From positions 1 through 64,000 of the forward strand of contig JAZKFZ010000003.1 of the NCBI GenBank assembly GCA_040386155.1: DNA of 64,000 bases, in the 5' to 3' direction. Both the position numbers and the translations under genes were made by a program. This DNA comes from M0103 sp040386155 (GTDB taxonomy: Bacteria > Bacteroidota > Bacteroidia > Flavobacteriales_D > Crocinitomicaceae). The first letter of the stretch is position 1; each line of letters opens with the position of its first letter. Below are positions 26,641 to 35,415 of the stretch, in pieces. The notes beneath the pieces are model-generated. The model was given only the letters and a program-made list of their open reading frames with translations. It was not told the origin of the DNA and searched no databases.

Positions 26641-28650
26641 ATGAGCAAAGAAGAAATCAAGCAAGAAATAGTTAGTTTGTCAGCAATTATTGATCAGCAT
26701 AACCACAATTACTATGTTGAAAGCAAGCCTATCATTTCGGATTATGAATTTGATATGCTGCTCGAAAAGCTCATTAAATTGGAAGCTGATCACCCTGAAT
26801 TTTCTTTCGATTTTAGTCCAACAAAAAGGGTCGGTGGCGATATCACCAAGAAATTTGATACTGTTCCACATCGTTTTCCTATGCTGTCACTTTCGAATAC
26901 GTATTCAGAAGAAGAAATCATCGATTGGGAGAATAGAAATAAGAAATTGGTGGAAGGTCCGCTTACTTATGTCTGTGAGCTAAAATACGATGGCGTTGCA
27001 ATTGGTATTCGATATGAAAATGGAATTATGGTGCAGGCTGTCACGCGAGGAGATGGAACGCAAGGAGAAGATGTAACCGCTAATGTGAAAACAATTCGTA
27101 GTATTCCTCTGAGATTAATAGGCGATTACCCAGCCGACTTTGAAATTCGTGGTGAGCTATTTTTACCCTTGAAAAACTTTCAAAAACTAAACGAAGAACG
27201 CGAAAAAAATGGGGAGGCCTTGTATGCTAATCCGCGAAATACGGCATCAGGTACATTGAAATCACAAGATTCTAAAGTAGTGGCGGATCGTGGTTTGGAT
27301 TCATTTTTATACGGAATGTATGGAAGTGACCTAAATTTCGAGGGACATTTTCAGGCTGTGCAAGCGGCAGGAACGTGGGGATTCAAAGTGCCAAAACATG
27401 AAGATCGCTATATCGAAACAACAGATTCGATTGAAGGAATCATGGATTTTATTCAGTACTGGGATAAAAAGCGTTACGAATTACCCTTCGATATTGATGG
27501 GGTTGTGATAAAAGTAGATGCCTATTTCGATCAAAATGAGTTGGGTTTTACTGCTAAGTCGCCCCGATGGGCCATTGCTTACAAGTTCAAGGCAGAAAGA
27601 GTAGAGACTGTTTTGGAGTCAGTAGATTACCAAGTAGGAAGAACAGGTGCAATTACGCCCGTAGCGAACTTGAAGCCAGTATATTTGGGTGGAACTACTG
27701 TAAAGCGAGCTTCTTTGCACAATGCAGATCAAATTGAAAAACTAGATTTACATCTTCTCGACACTGTATATGTAGAAAAAGGAGGAGAAATAATTCCGAA
27801 GATTGTTGGGGTAAATCTCGACAAGCGAGCATCTTTAGCAGAGAAGGTACTATTCATCGAGAACTGTCCAGAATGTGGAGCTGAATTGAAAAGAAATGAG
27901 GGGGAAGTTCAGCATTTTTGCTCCAATGACAGTGCTTGCCCACCACAAGTGAAAGGTCGAATAGAGCATTTTATCTCTCGAAAAGCAATGAACATAGATG
28001 GACTTGGCGCGGAAACTGTTGATGTATTGTACGAAAAAGACCTTGTTCAAAATGTAGCAGATTTATATACTTTACACTTCGATCAGATCGTGAACTTAGA
28101 TCGAATGGCGGACAAATCGGCCAATAATTTACTAAAAGGATTAAAAGATTCTGTCAATATACCATTCGAGCGTGTATTATTTGCCATCGGAATTCGTTTC
28201 GTAGGAGAAGTGAGCGCTAAAAAGTTAGCCAAGCATTTCAAAAATATTGAAGCGATAAAAAATGCAGATATCGAAGCGTTAATTGAAGTGGACGAAATCG
28301 GAGAAAAAATCGCTTTATCTATTGTAAACTATTTTAGTCAAGCAGCAAATTGCGAGATGATTGAGCGCTTGAAATCATACGGATTGCAATTTGAAATAGA
28401 AGAAAAGATTGGTGCAAGCACTAAATTGGAAGGATTCTCGTTTGTAGTATCGGGTGTTTTTTCGTCATTTTCAAGAGATGAGGTAAAAGAGTTGATCGAA
28501 TCCAACGGAGGAAAAAATGCTTCGTCGGTTTCATCCAAAACAAATTACTTGCTCGCAGGCGACGGAATGGGACCCGCTAAGTTAAAGAAAGCAACAGACC
28601 TTGGTGTAAAAGTTTTATCAGAAGATGAGTTCATTCAAATGATTAGTTAG
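26641..28650 (+). CDS. ligA: NAD-dependent DNA ligase
   Basis: Seals nicks during replication and repair using NAD+. The 669 residues match LigA. The adenylated lysine is K115 in ELKYDGVA. The nucleotidyltransferase and OB domains follow, with FDIDGVVIKVD as motif IV. The tetra-cysteine zinc finger is CPECGAELK...CSNDSACPPQ near residues 405-435, then come the helix-hairpin-helix repeats (IDGLGAETVDVLY; DEIGEKIALSI) and a C-terminal BRCT domain (GFSFVVSGVFSSFSRDEV). The ATG at 26641 is preferred over an in-frame start at 26500, since the extension has no homology and would include the -7 box. Confidence 0.98.
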   Translation: MSKEEIKQEIVSLSAIIDQHNHNYYVESKPIISDYEFDMLLEKLIKLEADHPEFSFDFSPTKRVGGDITKKFDTVPHRFPMLSLSNTYSEEEIIDWENRNKKLVEGPLTYVCELKYDGVAIGIRYENGIMVQAVTRGDGTQGEDVTANVKTIRSIPLRLIGDYPADFEIRGELFLPLKNFQKLNEEREKNGEALYANPRNTASGTLKSQDSKVVADRGLDSFLYGMYGSDLNFEGHFQAVQAAGTWGFKVPKHEDRYIETTDSIEGIMDFIQYWDKKRYELPFDIDGVVIKVDAYFDQNELGFTAKSPRWAIAYKFKAERVETVLESVDYQVGRTGAITPVANLKPVYLGGTTVKRASLHNADQIEKLDLHLLDTVYVEKGGEIIPKIVGVNLDKRASLAEKVLFIENCPECGAELKRNEGEVQHFCSNDSACPPQVKGRIEHFISRKAMNIDGLGAETVDVLYEKDLVQNVADLYTLHFDQIVNLDRMADKSANNLLKGLKDSVNIPFERVLFAIGIRFVGEVSAKKLAKHFKNIEAIKNADIEALIEVDEIGEKIALSIVNYFSQAANCEMIERLKSYGLQFEIEEKIGASTKLEGFSFVVSGVFSSFSRDEVKELIESNGGKNASSVSSKTNYLLAGDGMGPAKLKKATDLGVKVLSEDEFIQMIS

Positions 28651-28688
28651 TTATTTTGTAGTACAGAAAAAAATCACAGTTGTAATAG

Positions 28689-29567
28689 ATGGAAAATATA
28701 TTTTTTGGTTCGGGAGTAGCATTAGTAACCCCTTTTAATGAAAACGGAACTATCGATCATGCCGCATTGCGAAAATTAGTGCAGCTGCAAATCAATGGTG
28801 GAACAGATTTTTTGGTAGTACAAGGAACAACGGGTGAGTCTCCAACGCTTTCGTGGGACGAAAAAATGGAGATTCTTCAAACGGTAATCGACGAAAATAA
28901 CGGTCGCTTGAAAATCGTTTTTGGGGTGGGGGGAAACAACACCATCGCAGTTGGGGAATCATTTAAGAAAATTCCTGCAGGGGTAGATGGCATTTTGTCT
29001 GTTTCACCGTATTACAATAAACCAATTCAAAGTGGCATCATAGCACATTACAAGCACATTGCGGCATGTACAAAATTGCCTATCATCTTGTACAATGTGC
29101 CAGGGAGAACAGGTTCAAACATGGCACCAGAAACGACTCTGGAATTGGCGAAAATCGACAATATTGTTGCCATGAAGGAAGCATCTGGAAGTATGGAGCA
29201 AATCATGGAGATTATTCGTTTGAAACCAGCAGGCTTCGGACTTTTATCTGGCGATGATGCTATCACAATGCCGTTAATTGCGGCTGGAGCAGATGGTGTT
29301 ATTTCTGTAGTAGCAAATGCCTTCCCTGAGAAATTTGGTGCGATGGTGCATGCTTCACAAAAGGAAGATTTGCCCACAGCACGAAAGGAACACTACGATT
29401 TATTGCCCATCACAAAAATGTTTTTCGAAGAAGGTAATCCAGGTGGTGTGAAAGTGGCCTTGGCCGTGAGAGGAATCATGGATGAAACAATGCGTTTACC
29501 ATTGGTGCCGGTTTCGGATCAATTGAGAACACGAATTACTGCTGAAACAAAAAAAATCCTATCGTAA
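28689..29567 (+). CDS. dapA: 4-hydroxy-tetrahydrodipicolinate synthase
   Basis: Condenses pyruvate with aspartate semialdehyde, the first committed step towards meso-DAP and lysine. The 292 residues form the standard TIM barrel. The Schiff-base lysine is K163 (IVAMKEASGSM), the catalytic tyrosine is Y135 (IILYNVPGRTG), and the TT pair is in VVQGTTGESPTL near residues 43-54. It follows ligA by 38 bp and precedes the nrnA-like gene by 36 bp, so it may be part of a longer plus-strand transcript. Its product feeds the DAP-type cell wall also implied by mpl. Confidence 0.97.
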   Translation: MENIFFGSGVALVTPFNENGTIDHAALRKLVQLQINGGTDFLVVQGTTGESPTLSWDEKMEILQTVIDENNGRLKIVFGVGGNNTIAVGESFKKIPAGVDGILSVSPYYNKPIQSGIIAHYKHIAACTKLPIILYNVPGRTGSNMAPETTLELAKIDNIVAMKEASGSMEQIMEIIRLKPAGFGLLSGDDAITMPLIAAGADGVISVVANAFPEKFGAMVHASQKEDLPTARKEHYDLLPITKMFFEEGNPGGVKVALAVRGIMDETMRLPLVPVSDQLRTRITAETKKILS

Positions 29568-29603
29568 GCTGTAACAGAAACGATTTCAAAAATTATAGAA
29601 GGA

Positions 29604-30608
29604 ATGAATGATTTTAAAGCCATTTTCGAGGCGATCGATGCTGCTGAAACCATTGTAATCACGTCGCATAAATCGCCCGACGGTGATTCTGTGGGAAGTT
29701 CAATGGGCCTATATCATTTCTTAAAGAAGATCAACAAAAAAGTAACAGTCGTGCATCCTGATCGTGCTCCTGCCTACATCAGTTGGGTAGAAGATTACGA
29801 TGAAGTGGTGTTTTTTGATGAGCATGAAGGTCACGCCGTTGCTGCTTTGACGAATTGTGATTTACTCATCGGTTTGGATTACAATACACCTTCTCGTGTG
29901 GGCGATGAAATGCAAGCGGTACTTTTGGAAGCGAAAGCAAAAAAAATAATGATCGATCACCATTTGCATCCTGCGCTTGATTTTTTCGACTTTCTGTATT
30001 CCGATACCAGCGCTGGTTCTACGTCTGAACTAATTGTGAAATTTATTAATGAAAATGGATTCGCAGACTTGTTAGATAAGCAAATTGGAACTCCACTGTA
30101 TTTAGGTATTATGACAGATACAGGATCGTTTCGTTTTCCATCGATGAAAGCAGAAACGCATGAAATGATTGCACAATTGATGCGTGCTGGTGTAGTGCAT
30201 TTTGATGTGCATGAAAAAGTATTTGACACAAACACAGTTGAGCGCCTAAAATTGAGAGGCTTTGCGTTGAGTGAAAAACTGGAAATTCTTCCTTCTTTCC
30301 CAGTTGCCATTATTTCCTTAAGCGAAGAAGAATTAGAGCGATTTAATTACCAGAAAGGCGACACTGAAGGTTTGGTGAACATCGCTTTATCGATTGAAGG
30401 AATTCAAGTAGCTGCATTTTTTGCAGAAAAAGAAGGAAAAGTGAAGATTTCATTTCGATCAAAAGGAGCGTATGAAGTCAACCAGCTTTCGGCAGATAAT
30501 TTCGCAGGTGGCGGACATAAATACGCAGCCGGCGGCATTTGCTTCGATGCGCTCGAAGTAGCTGTAGATCGCTTTAAATCAGTATTATCTAATTATTTTC
30601 CAAACTGA
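29604..30608 (+). CDS. DHH-family phosphoesterase (NrnA-like)
   Basis: A 334-residue cytosolic DHH/DHHA1 phosphoesterase of the NrnA type, which degrades oligoribonucleotides and dephosphorylates pAp. The DHH domain shows ITSHKSPDGDSVGSSMGL at about residues 19-36, the DYNTPSR motif and IMIDHHLHPA. The DHHA1 domain ends with the substrate loop FAGGGHKYAAGG. All metal ligands appear present. It overlaps the following FKBP lipoprotein gene by 1 bp (TGATG), and the pairing of a DHH phosphoesterase with a GldI-like lipoprotein is one I recall from other Flavobacteriales. Confidence 0.93.
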   Translation: MNDFKAIFEAIDAAETIVITSHKSPDGDSVGSSMGLYHFLKKINKKVTVVHPDRAPAYISWVEDYDEVVFFDEHEGHAVAALTNCDLLIGLDYNTPSRVGDEMQAVLLEAKAKKIMIDHHLHPALDFFDFLYSDTSAGSTSELIVKFINENGFADLLDKQIGTPLYLGIMTDTGSFRFPSMKAETHEMIAQLMRAGVVHFDVHEKVFDTNTVERLKLRGFALSEKLEILPSFPVAIISLSEEELERFNYQKGDTEGLVNIALSIEGIQVAAFFAEKEGKVKISFRSKGAYEVNQLSADNFAGGGHKYAAGGICFDALEVAVDRFKSVLSNYFPN

Positions 30609-31117
30609 TGAGATTGCTATCATTTGTACTAATTGTATTGCTTTTTGGGTGTACAGAAGAACCAAAAAAGCCTGCACCAATCAAGTGGACGAAGGAAAAT
30701 TCTACTGATTTAAGTAAAAATTTAGCGGCGCAGGAAGAAATAGATATTAAGTTGTTTTTGGTACAACATCAAGACTGGAAAATGAAAAAGATGCCCTCAG
30801 GATTGAGAATCTTTATCGAGAAAGAAACCGAAGGAATTCAAGCAGCGATTGCTAAAACAGCCGATGTTGAGATGAAAATGGCCCTGTTAGATGGAACAGT
30901 CGTCTACCAAACCGAAAGTGATGAATATTTAGAGTTGAAAATTGATAAATCTGATATAGAAAGTGGCATCAATGAAGGCTTGAAACTCATGCGAGTGGGC
31001 GAAAAAGCAAAATTGATTATACCAAGTCACTTGGCACAAGGACTAGTGGGTGATTTCGATAAGATTCCACCGCTTTCAATTCTAGTAGTAGACATCCATT
31101 TAATTAATGTGAGATGA
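30608..31117 (+). CDS. FKBP-type PPIase lipoprotein, GldI-like
   Basis: A 169-residue lipoprotein: the signal ends in LLFGC, with the lipidated Cys at about residue 15. The C-terminal ~90 residues form a short FKBP domain (MALLDGTVVYQTES; GINEGLKLMRVGEKAKLIIP; PPLSILVVDIHLINV). Size, lipobox and neighbour (a DHH phosphoesterase) fit GldI, a lipoprotein of gliding motility and T9SS systems, though a general envelope PPIase is equally possible. Several FKBP active-site aromatics are not obvious, so isomerase activity may be weak. It overlaps its neighbours on both sides (1 bp and 4 bp). Confidence 0.8.
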   Translation: MRLLSFVLIVLLFGCTEEPKKPAPIKWTKENSTDLSKNLAAQEEIDIKLFLVQHQDWKMKKMPSGLRIFIEKETEGIQAAIAKTADVEMKMALLDGTVVYQTESDEYLELKIDKSDIESGINEGLKLMRVGEKAKLIIPSHLAQGLVGDFDKIPPLSILVVDIHLINVR

Positions 31118-31965
31118 TGAAAATTTGGAAATTATTGGTGGTAAGTTTCCTTGTTTTTTCCTGTGATACCTCGGGTGTAAAAACTTCAGAGAAAGAAACG
31201 TCACGGAAAAACAATAAGCAAACCGTAGTAAATACGCTCGATAAAGAGCATAAAGTAATTGCATCGAAGAAACTTGAAAAAACATTTGATGGCGTCACCA
31301 TTAATTGGTTTGAAAAGGGAAAGGGTGATAAAATTGTTGCTGGCGATCTTGTCGCTATTGATTTTAAATTGAAATTGAAGGATGGTACCGTAGTCGATGG
31401 AAATCACTTCCTAAAGAAGGATTTTTTCCCTTTTCTTGTGGGCTACCGCATGCAGACAGATTTATGGGATTACGCATTACAACAAATGTCTATTGGGGAT
31501 TTTGTTGAGATTAAAATTCCTGCCAAATTAGCTCGGGGCGACAAAGGTTTAGGAACTCACATTCCTGCCAATGCAGATAATTATTTAGTGTTGCGCGCAA
31601 TCAAGAAAATTACTCCGAACAGGGTAGTGGATGGAACTAAAGTCTGGCTAATTGAAGCCGATGAGCAAGAAAAAGTGAAGTTCAATGAAGGGAAAACTGT
31701 AGTATTTCATACGATGGCAAGTTCCACTTCTGGCGGGATGTTTGCAAATACCTTTCGTTCAAACACACCATTTGAGTTTACTTTGGGCGATCAAGGAATT
31801 GTTCCCGGCTTGAGAAAGGCGTTAATAAATGCTAAAACTTCAGACCGAATGTATGTGCTTGTAACGCCCGAGGATGCTTATGGGAACAAAGGGTATATGG
31901 ATTTTGTGAAACCGGGTGAATCAGTGTTTTATAACCTGATGGTACTTGATGTTTTGGAAAAATAG
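31114..31965 (+). CDS. FKBP-type PPIase lipoprotein, tandem domains
   Basis: A 283-residue lipoprotein (lipobox VFSC, Cys at about residue 17) with two FKBP-like domains. The first is around residues 60-160 (VAGDLVAIDFKLKLKDGTVVDGN; ARGDKGLGTHIPANADNYLVLRAI). The second is around residues 190-283 (GKTVVFHTMASSTSGG; VPGLRKALINAKTSDRMYVLVTPEDAYG; FYNLMVLDVLEK). It is probably a periplasmic or outer-membrane-attached folding helper. It overlaps the preceding FKBP gene by 4 bp, so a DHH enzyme and two different PPIases are translated in sequence. The promoter of the next gene is embedded in its last codons. Confidence 0.88.
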   Translation: MMKIWKLLVVSFLVFSCDTSGVKTSEKETSRKNNKQTVVNTLDKEHKVIASKKLEKTFDGVTINWFEKGKGDKIVAGDLVAIDFKLKLKDGTVVDGNHFLKKDFFPFLVGYRMQTDLWDYALQQMSIGDFVEIKIPAKLARGDKGLGTHIPANADNYLVLRAIKKITPNRVVDGTKVWLIEADEQEKVKFNEGKTVVFHTMASSTSGGMFANTFRSNTPFEFTLGDQGIVPGLRKALINAKTSDRMYVLVTPEDAYGNKGYMDFVKPGESVFYNLMVLDVLEK

Positions 31966-31984
31966 GCTTTTTTATGTACTTTCG
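31953..31984 (+). promoter_or_regulatory. -33/-7 promoter of the M23 peptidase gene
   Basis: TTTG at 31953-31956 and TACTTTCG at 31977-31984 are separated by 20 nt, close to the Bacteroidota TTTG-N19-TAnnTTTG consensus. The predicted leader is about 60 nt and contains the hairpin at 32007-32030. Confidence 0.6.
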
Positions 31985-32006
31985 CTTACAAAAATGGAAA
32001 ATAACC

Positions 32007-32030
32007 TCAGGGTTTAGTGCGCTAACCTGA
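32007..32030 (+). promoter_or_regulatory. Leader hairpin before the M23 peptidase gene
   Basis: TCAGGGTTTAG pairs with CTAACCTGA around a TGCG loop with a bulge. It lies between the predicted transcription start and the ATG at 32049, lacks a T tract, and could affect mRNA stability or translation. Confidence 0.4.
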
Positions 32031-32048
32031 ACTAAAAAACATTCAATA

Positions 32049-33008
32049 ATGAAGAAAATCTTATTGGTATTGACTCTTTTGATTCAGTTCATCAACACTG
32101 CCTCAGCGCAAACGGTGATTGATACAGTAGATTCACCAGAAGGAAAAATTTTACTTTTCTCAGACCATAAATGGATCTATTTAAGAGATCAAGGTTTTAA
32201 TGGCGTTCTGAATGAAAAAGTATACAATTGGTTGTCAAACAAAGAAACATACAATTTCTCTCACCCATGGAGCAACACCACGTGCTATCCTTCGGGTGGA
32301 AATAATGATATGACGAAGTTGAAAGATACGTTGTGGATGTGCGTTCAAGAAGATAGTCTCGATAATTTTTATGCACCGGTGCCAGGTGCTGTTACCTCTC
32401 ATTATGGACCAAGAAGCGGTAGATACCACAACGGAATTGACCTAGATCTTGAAACAGGTGATACAGTGCGTGCCGTTTGGGGAGGAAAAATTAGATATGC
32501 ACAATACAATAATGGAGGTTTTGGAAACTTGGTAATCATCCGCCACCACAATGGTTTGGAGACATTTTATGCCCATTTAAGCAAATTGTTGTTGCAACCA
32601 AATGCTGAAGTTGCTGCGGGAGATCCAATTGGTTTAGGTGGAAATACAGGTCGTTCCTACGGTTCACACCTGCACTTCGAAGTTCGATTATATGATGCGC
32701 CCATCAATCCAGAAGAAATTATTGATTTCTCTGAGTTCGAAGTCAAAAATGAAAACTTGTTGGTGCACAAAGCATTGTTCCGTCCGGGAGCTAAACCTTC
32801 AGACATTATGGATGCTCACACTGAAACAGAGACAATCGCTGTTGCTGCAGCAGTGCATCCTACTAAAGTTTATTACAAAGTTCGTTCTGGCGACACTCTG
32901 ACACAAATTGCTGTTCGCAATCGTACAACGGTTTCTAAATTGTGTCAATTGAATGGAATTAAACCGTCAACGACTATACAAATTGGGCGTAGCCTCAGAA
33001 TTAGATAA
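32049..33008 (+). CDS. Secreted M23 peptidoglycan endopeptidase with LysM
   Basis: A 319-residue exported zinc endopeptidase that should cut peptidoglycan cross-links. The signal peptide is residues 1-20 (ending TASAQ). The M23/LytM domain has the zinc ligands H127 and D131 (RYHNGIDLD) and H209 in SHLHFEVR, with H176 in the supporting motif YAHLSK, so it looks active rather than a degenerate LytM factor. A single LysM module at the C terminus (YYKVRSGDTLTQIAVRN...IQIGRSLRIR, residues ~275-319) would bind peptidoglycan. It is followed 17 bp later by bamD, so it may head the bamD-GSCFA transcript. Confidence 0.94.
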   Translation: MKKILLVLTLLIQFINTASAQTVIDTVDSPEGKILLFSDHKWIYLRDQGFNGVLNEKVYNWLSNKETYNFSHPWSNTTCYPSGGNNDMTKLKDTLWMCVQEDSLDNFYAPVPGAVTSHYGPRSGRYHNGIDLDLETGDTVRAVWGGKIRYAQYNNGGFGNLVIIRHHNGLETFYAHLSKLLLQPNAEVAAGDPIGLGGNTGRSYGSHLHFEVRLYDAPINPEEIIDFSEFEVKNENLLVHKALFRPGAKPSDIMDAHTETETIAVAAAVHPTKVYYKVRSGDTLTQIAVRNRTTVSKLCQLNGIKPSTTIQIGRSLRIR

Positions 33009-33025
33009 TAATATCAGTAAAGTAC

Positions 33026-33901
33026 ATGAACAAATTTTCTCTTTTTACATTCGCAATCTTGGTAGTTCTTACCACTTCATGCTCTGAGTACAACAAAGTG
33101 TTGAAGGGTGATGACTATGATGCCAAGTGGACGATGGCGGGAGAATTGTTCGAAAAGGGACTTACTCCAAAAATTGATAAGGAAGGGATTCCTTTGAAAA
33201 AAAGAAACGGTGAGTTGAAATCCAATGCCAATCTATTACTGCGTTCTGTGGGTTTGTATGAACAGATTTATCAGCGCATGGCAAAAACTGGTGAAGGTGA
33301 AGTAGCCTATTACAGAATTGGGAGTGCTTATTACCATGCAAAGGACTATCCAATGGCAGGTTATTATTTGGGAGCATTCACGCAACGCTATCCATACAGT
33401 GCAAAAACAGAAGAGGCAATGTTTCTATCAGCCTTGTGTTCTGTAAAAAGTTCTCCTGAATATTCACTCGATCAAAATGATACTGAATTGGCAATTAGTA
33501 ATCTTCAGCAATTTGTTGATCGCTACCCAGATTCTCCACTCATCGATTCATGCAATCATATCATGGATAGAATGCGTTTGAAGTTGGAGAAGAAAGACTA
33601 TGAATCTGTGAAATTGTATGCTAAAACGGAAAATTATAGAGCTGCAGTAACAGCTGCTGAGGCATTTAATGAAAATTATCCCTTGTCATCTTACAAAGAA
33701 GAAGTGGCATTAATTCACGTCAATAATTGCTATTCTTTAGCAATAAATAGTATCGATACGAAAAAAATCGAAAGATTTGAAAAAACTATCGAAAGTTGTA
33801 ATACCTTTGTGACCCAATTTCCTCAGTCTAAAGACTTGAATCACGTGAAAAGGATGAAAGAGGAAGCTGAGAAAAATTTAACTAGAACAGATAAGATATG
33901 A
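33026..33901 (+). CDS. bamD: Outer-membrane assembly lipoprotein BamD
   Basis: A 291-residue lipoprotein of the BAM complex that inserts beta-barrels into the outer membrane. The lipobox is LTTSC (Cys at about residue 19). The mature part is a chain of TPR-like helices: YEQIYQRMAKTGEGEVAYYR, YHAKDYPMAGYYLGAFTQRYPYS, and AISNLQQFVDRYPDSPLID, with the YPxS turns typical of BamD. It is first in a tight run with rpoZ (4-bp overlap), coaBC, DUF4835 and recN, an order I associate with Bacteroidota genomes. Confidence 0.93.
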   Translation: MNKFSLFTFAILVVLTTSCSEYNKVLKGDDYDAKWTMAGELFEKGLTPKIDKEGIPLKKRNGELKSNANLLLRSVGLYEQIYQRMAKTGEGEVAYYRIGSAYYHAKDYPMAGYYLGAFTQRYPYSAKTEEAMFLSALCSVKSSPEYSLDQNDTELAISNLQQFVDRYPDSPLIDSCNHIMDRMRLKLEKKDYESVKLYAKTENYRAAVTAAEAFNENYPLSSYKEEVALIHVNNCYSLAINSIDTKKIERFEKTIESCNTFVTQFPQSKDLNHVKRMKEEAEKNLTRTDKI

Positions 33902-34218
33902 GTATTAAAAATGCACCTGCTGAGCGTTCAACAATTACACGCGACACAATTAATTTGGAAGTAAATACGGGAAATATTTACGAATCAATCGTAATTATGT
34001 CGAGACGTGCTAATCAAATTAGTGCTGAAGTGAAAGAAGAATTGACACAGAAATTGCAAGAATTTGCTTCTTCTACAGACAATTTGGAGGAAGTATTCGA
34101 GAATCGTGAGCAAATCGAAATTTCTAAGCACTACGAAAAATTGCCGAAGCCTGTTGCTATTGCAATTCAAGAGTTATTGGATGACGAAATTTATGTTCGT
34201 AAACCAGAAGAAAAATAA
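33898..34218 (+). CDS. rpoZ: RNA polymerase omega subunit (Bacteroidota type)
   Basis: A 106-residue omega-like subunit that supports RNA polymerase assembly. The Rpb6/omega core is NIYESIVIMSRRANQIS at about residues 27-43, with the conserved SRRANQI block, followed by a helical region and the acidic C terminus LLDDEIYVRKPEEK. It differs from the E. coli omega outside this core, as is usual in Bacteroidota. The strong neighbour evidence is its position between bamD and coaBC, overlapping bamD by 4 bp and 3 bp before coaBC. Confidence 0.9.
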   Translation: MSIKNAPAERSTITRDTINLEVNTGNIYESIVIMSRRANQISAEVKEELTQKLQEFASSTDNLEEVFENREQIEISKHYEKLPKPVAIAIQELLDDEIYVRKPEEK

Positions 34219-34221
34219 TAT

Positions 34222-35415
34222 ATGCAAGGGAAACGCATACTTCTAGGAATAACAGGAGGTATTGCAGCTTACAAAATAGCAATTCTCATTCGCATTCTTA
34301 AAAAATCAGGGGCAGATGTCAAATGTATTATGACACCTGCCTCTTGTGATTTTATAAGTCCACTTGTTGTTTCTACGCTTTCTCAGCATCCTGTTGGGAT
34401 TGAGTTTTGGAATAAAAAAACAGGTGAATGGACAAATCACGTAGAATATGGTCTTTGGGCCGATCTTTTTGTGGTGGCACCGCTCACCGCAACTTCACTT
34501 TCAAAAATGGTAGCTGGAACTTGTGATAATTTATTATTGGCAAGCTACCTATCCATGAAATGTCCAGTTTTGGTCGCTCCTGCTATGGATTTAGACATGT
34601 ATGCTCATCCTGCAACGCAACGTAACTTAGCGCAATTGGTGAAAGATGGGGTACAAATTATTCCAGTTGGAACAGGTGAATTAGCAAGTGGCTTGGTAGG
34701 TGAAGGAAGAATGGCTGAGCCAGAAGAAATAGCAGAGGCGATAGACTATCATTTTAGTCAGCAAGAAGGGAAATTAAAAGGAAGAAAGGTCTTGATTACT
34801 GCTGGACCAACTTACGAGGCTATAGATCCAGTGCGTTTTATTGGCAATCATTCCACTGGTAAAATGGGCTATGAAATTGCGAAAGAGTGCCTCAGGGAAG
34901 GCGCGCATGTAACTTTAGTGTCTGGACCAGTTAAGTTTTCAATGAATCATCCAAATTTGACTCTTCACAAAGTGAACTCTGCGCAAGAAATGCTGCTAGA
35001 AGTACAAGCTTGTTGGAGTAAAATGGATGCAGGAATTTTCGCTGCGGCAGTAGCAGATTATCGACCATCATCGCCAGCTGAACAAAAAATAAAAAAATCT
35101 GAAGATCATCTCGACCTTCATTTAGTGAAAAATCCCGACATTCTTTTGTGGGCTGGTCAGCAAAAATCTAAACAAATTTTGGTTGGTTTTGCATTAGAAA
35201 CAAATGATGCAGAGCTTCATGCAAAAGGGAAGCTGGAAAAGAAAAATCTAGATTTTATTGTGGTAAATACCTTAGAAGATCAAGGAGCAGGTTTTGCGCA
35301 CGACACGAATAAAATTATGATCATTGATCGACACAATAATTTGTTTAAATTTGAGTTAAAATCAAAGCAAGAAGTTGCTGCAGATATTGTGAGTTACATT
35401 ATTGAAAAATATTGA
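34222..35415 (+). CDS. coaBC: Phosphopantothenoylcysteine synthetase/decarboxylase
   Basis: A bifunctional 397-residue flavoprotein of CoA synthesis. The N-terminal CoaC domain (residues 1-~185) decarboxylates phosphopantothenoylcysteine and shows LLGITGGIAAYKIA at the start, the catalytic His in TNHVEYGLWADLFVVAP, and MDLDMYAHPATQ. The C-terminal CoaB domain joins cysteine to phosphopantothenate using CTP: VLITAGPTYEAIDPVRFIGN is followed by STGKMGYEIA, AAVADYRP and the KNPDIL segment. The length is that of the fused enzyme. It shares 1 bp with the next gene. Confidence 0.97.
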   Translation: MQGKRILLGITGGIAAYKIAILIRILKKSGADVKCIMTPASCDFISPLVVSTLSQHPVGIEFWNKKTGEWTNHVEYGLWADLFVVAPLTATSLSKMVAGTCDNLLLASYLSMKCPVLVAPAMDLDMYAHPATQRNLAQLVKDGVQIIPVGTGELASGLVGEGRMAEPEEIAEAIDYHFSQQEGKLKGRKVLITAGPTYEAIDPVRFIGNHSTGKMGYEIAKECLREGAHVTLVSGPVKFSMNHPNLTLHKVNSAQEMLLEVQACWSKMDAGIFAAAVADYRPSSPAEQKIKKSEDHLDLHLVKNPDILLWAGQQKSKQILVGFALETNDAELHAKGKLEKKNLDFIVVNTLEDQGAGFAHDTNKIMIIDRHNNLFKFELKSKQEVAADIVSYIIEKY

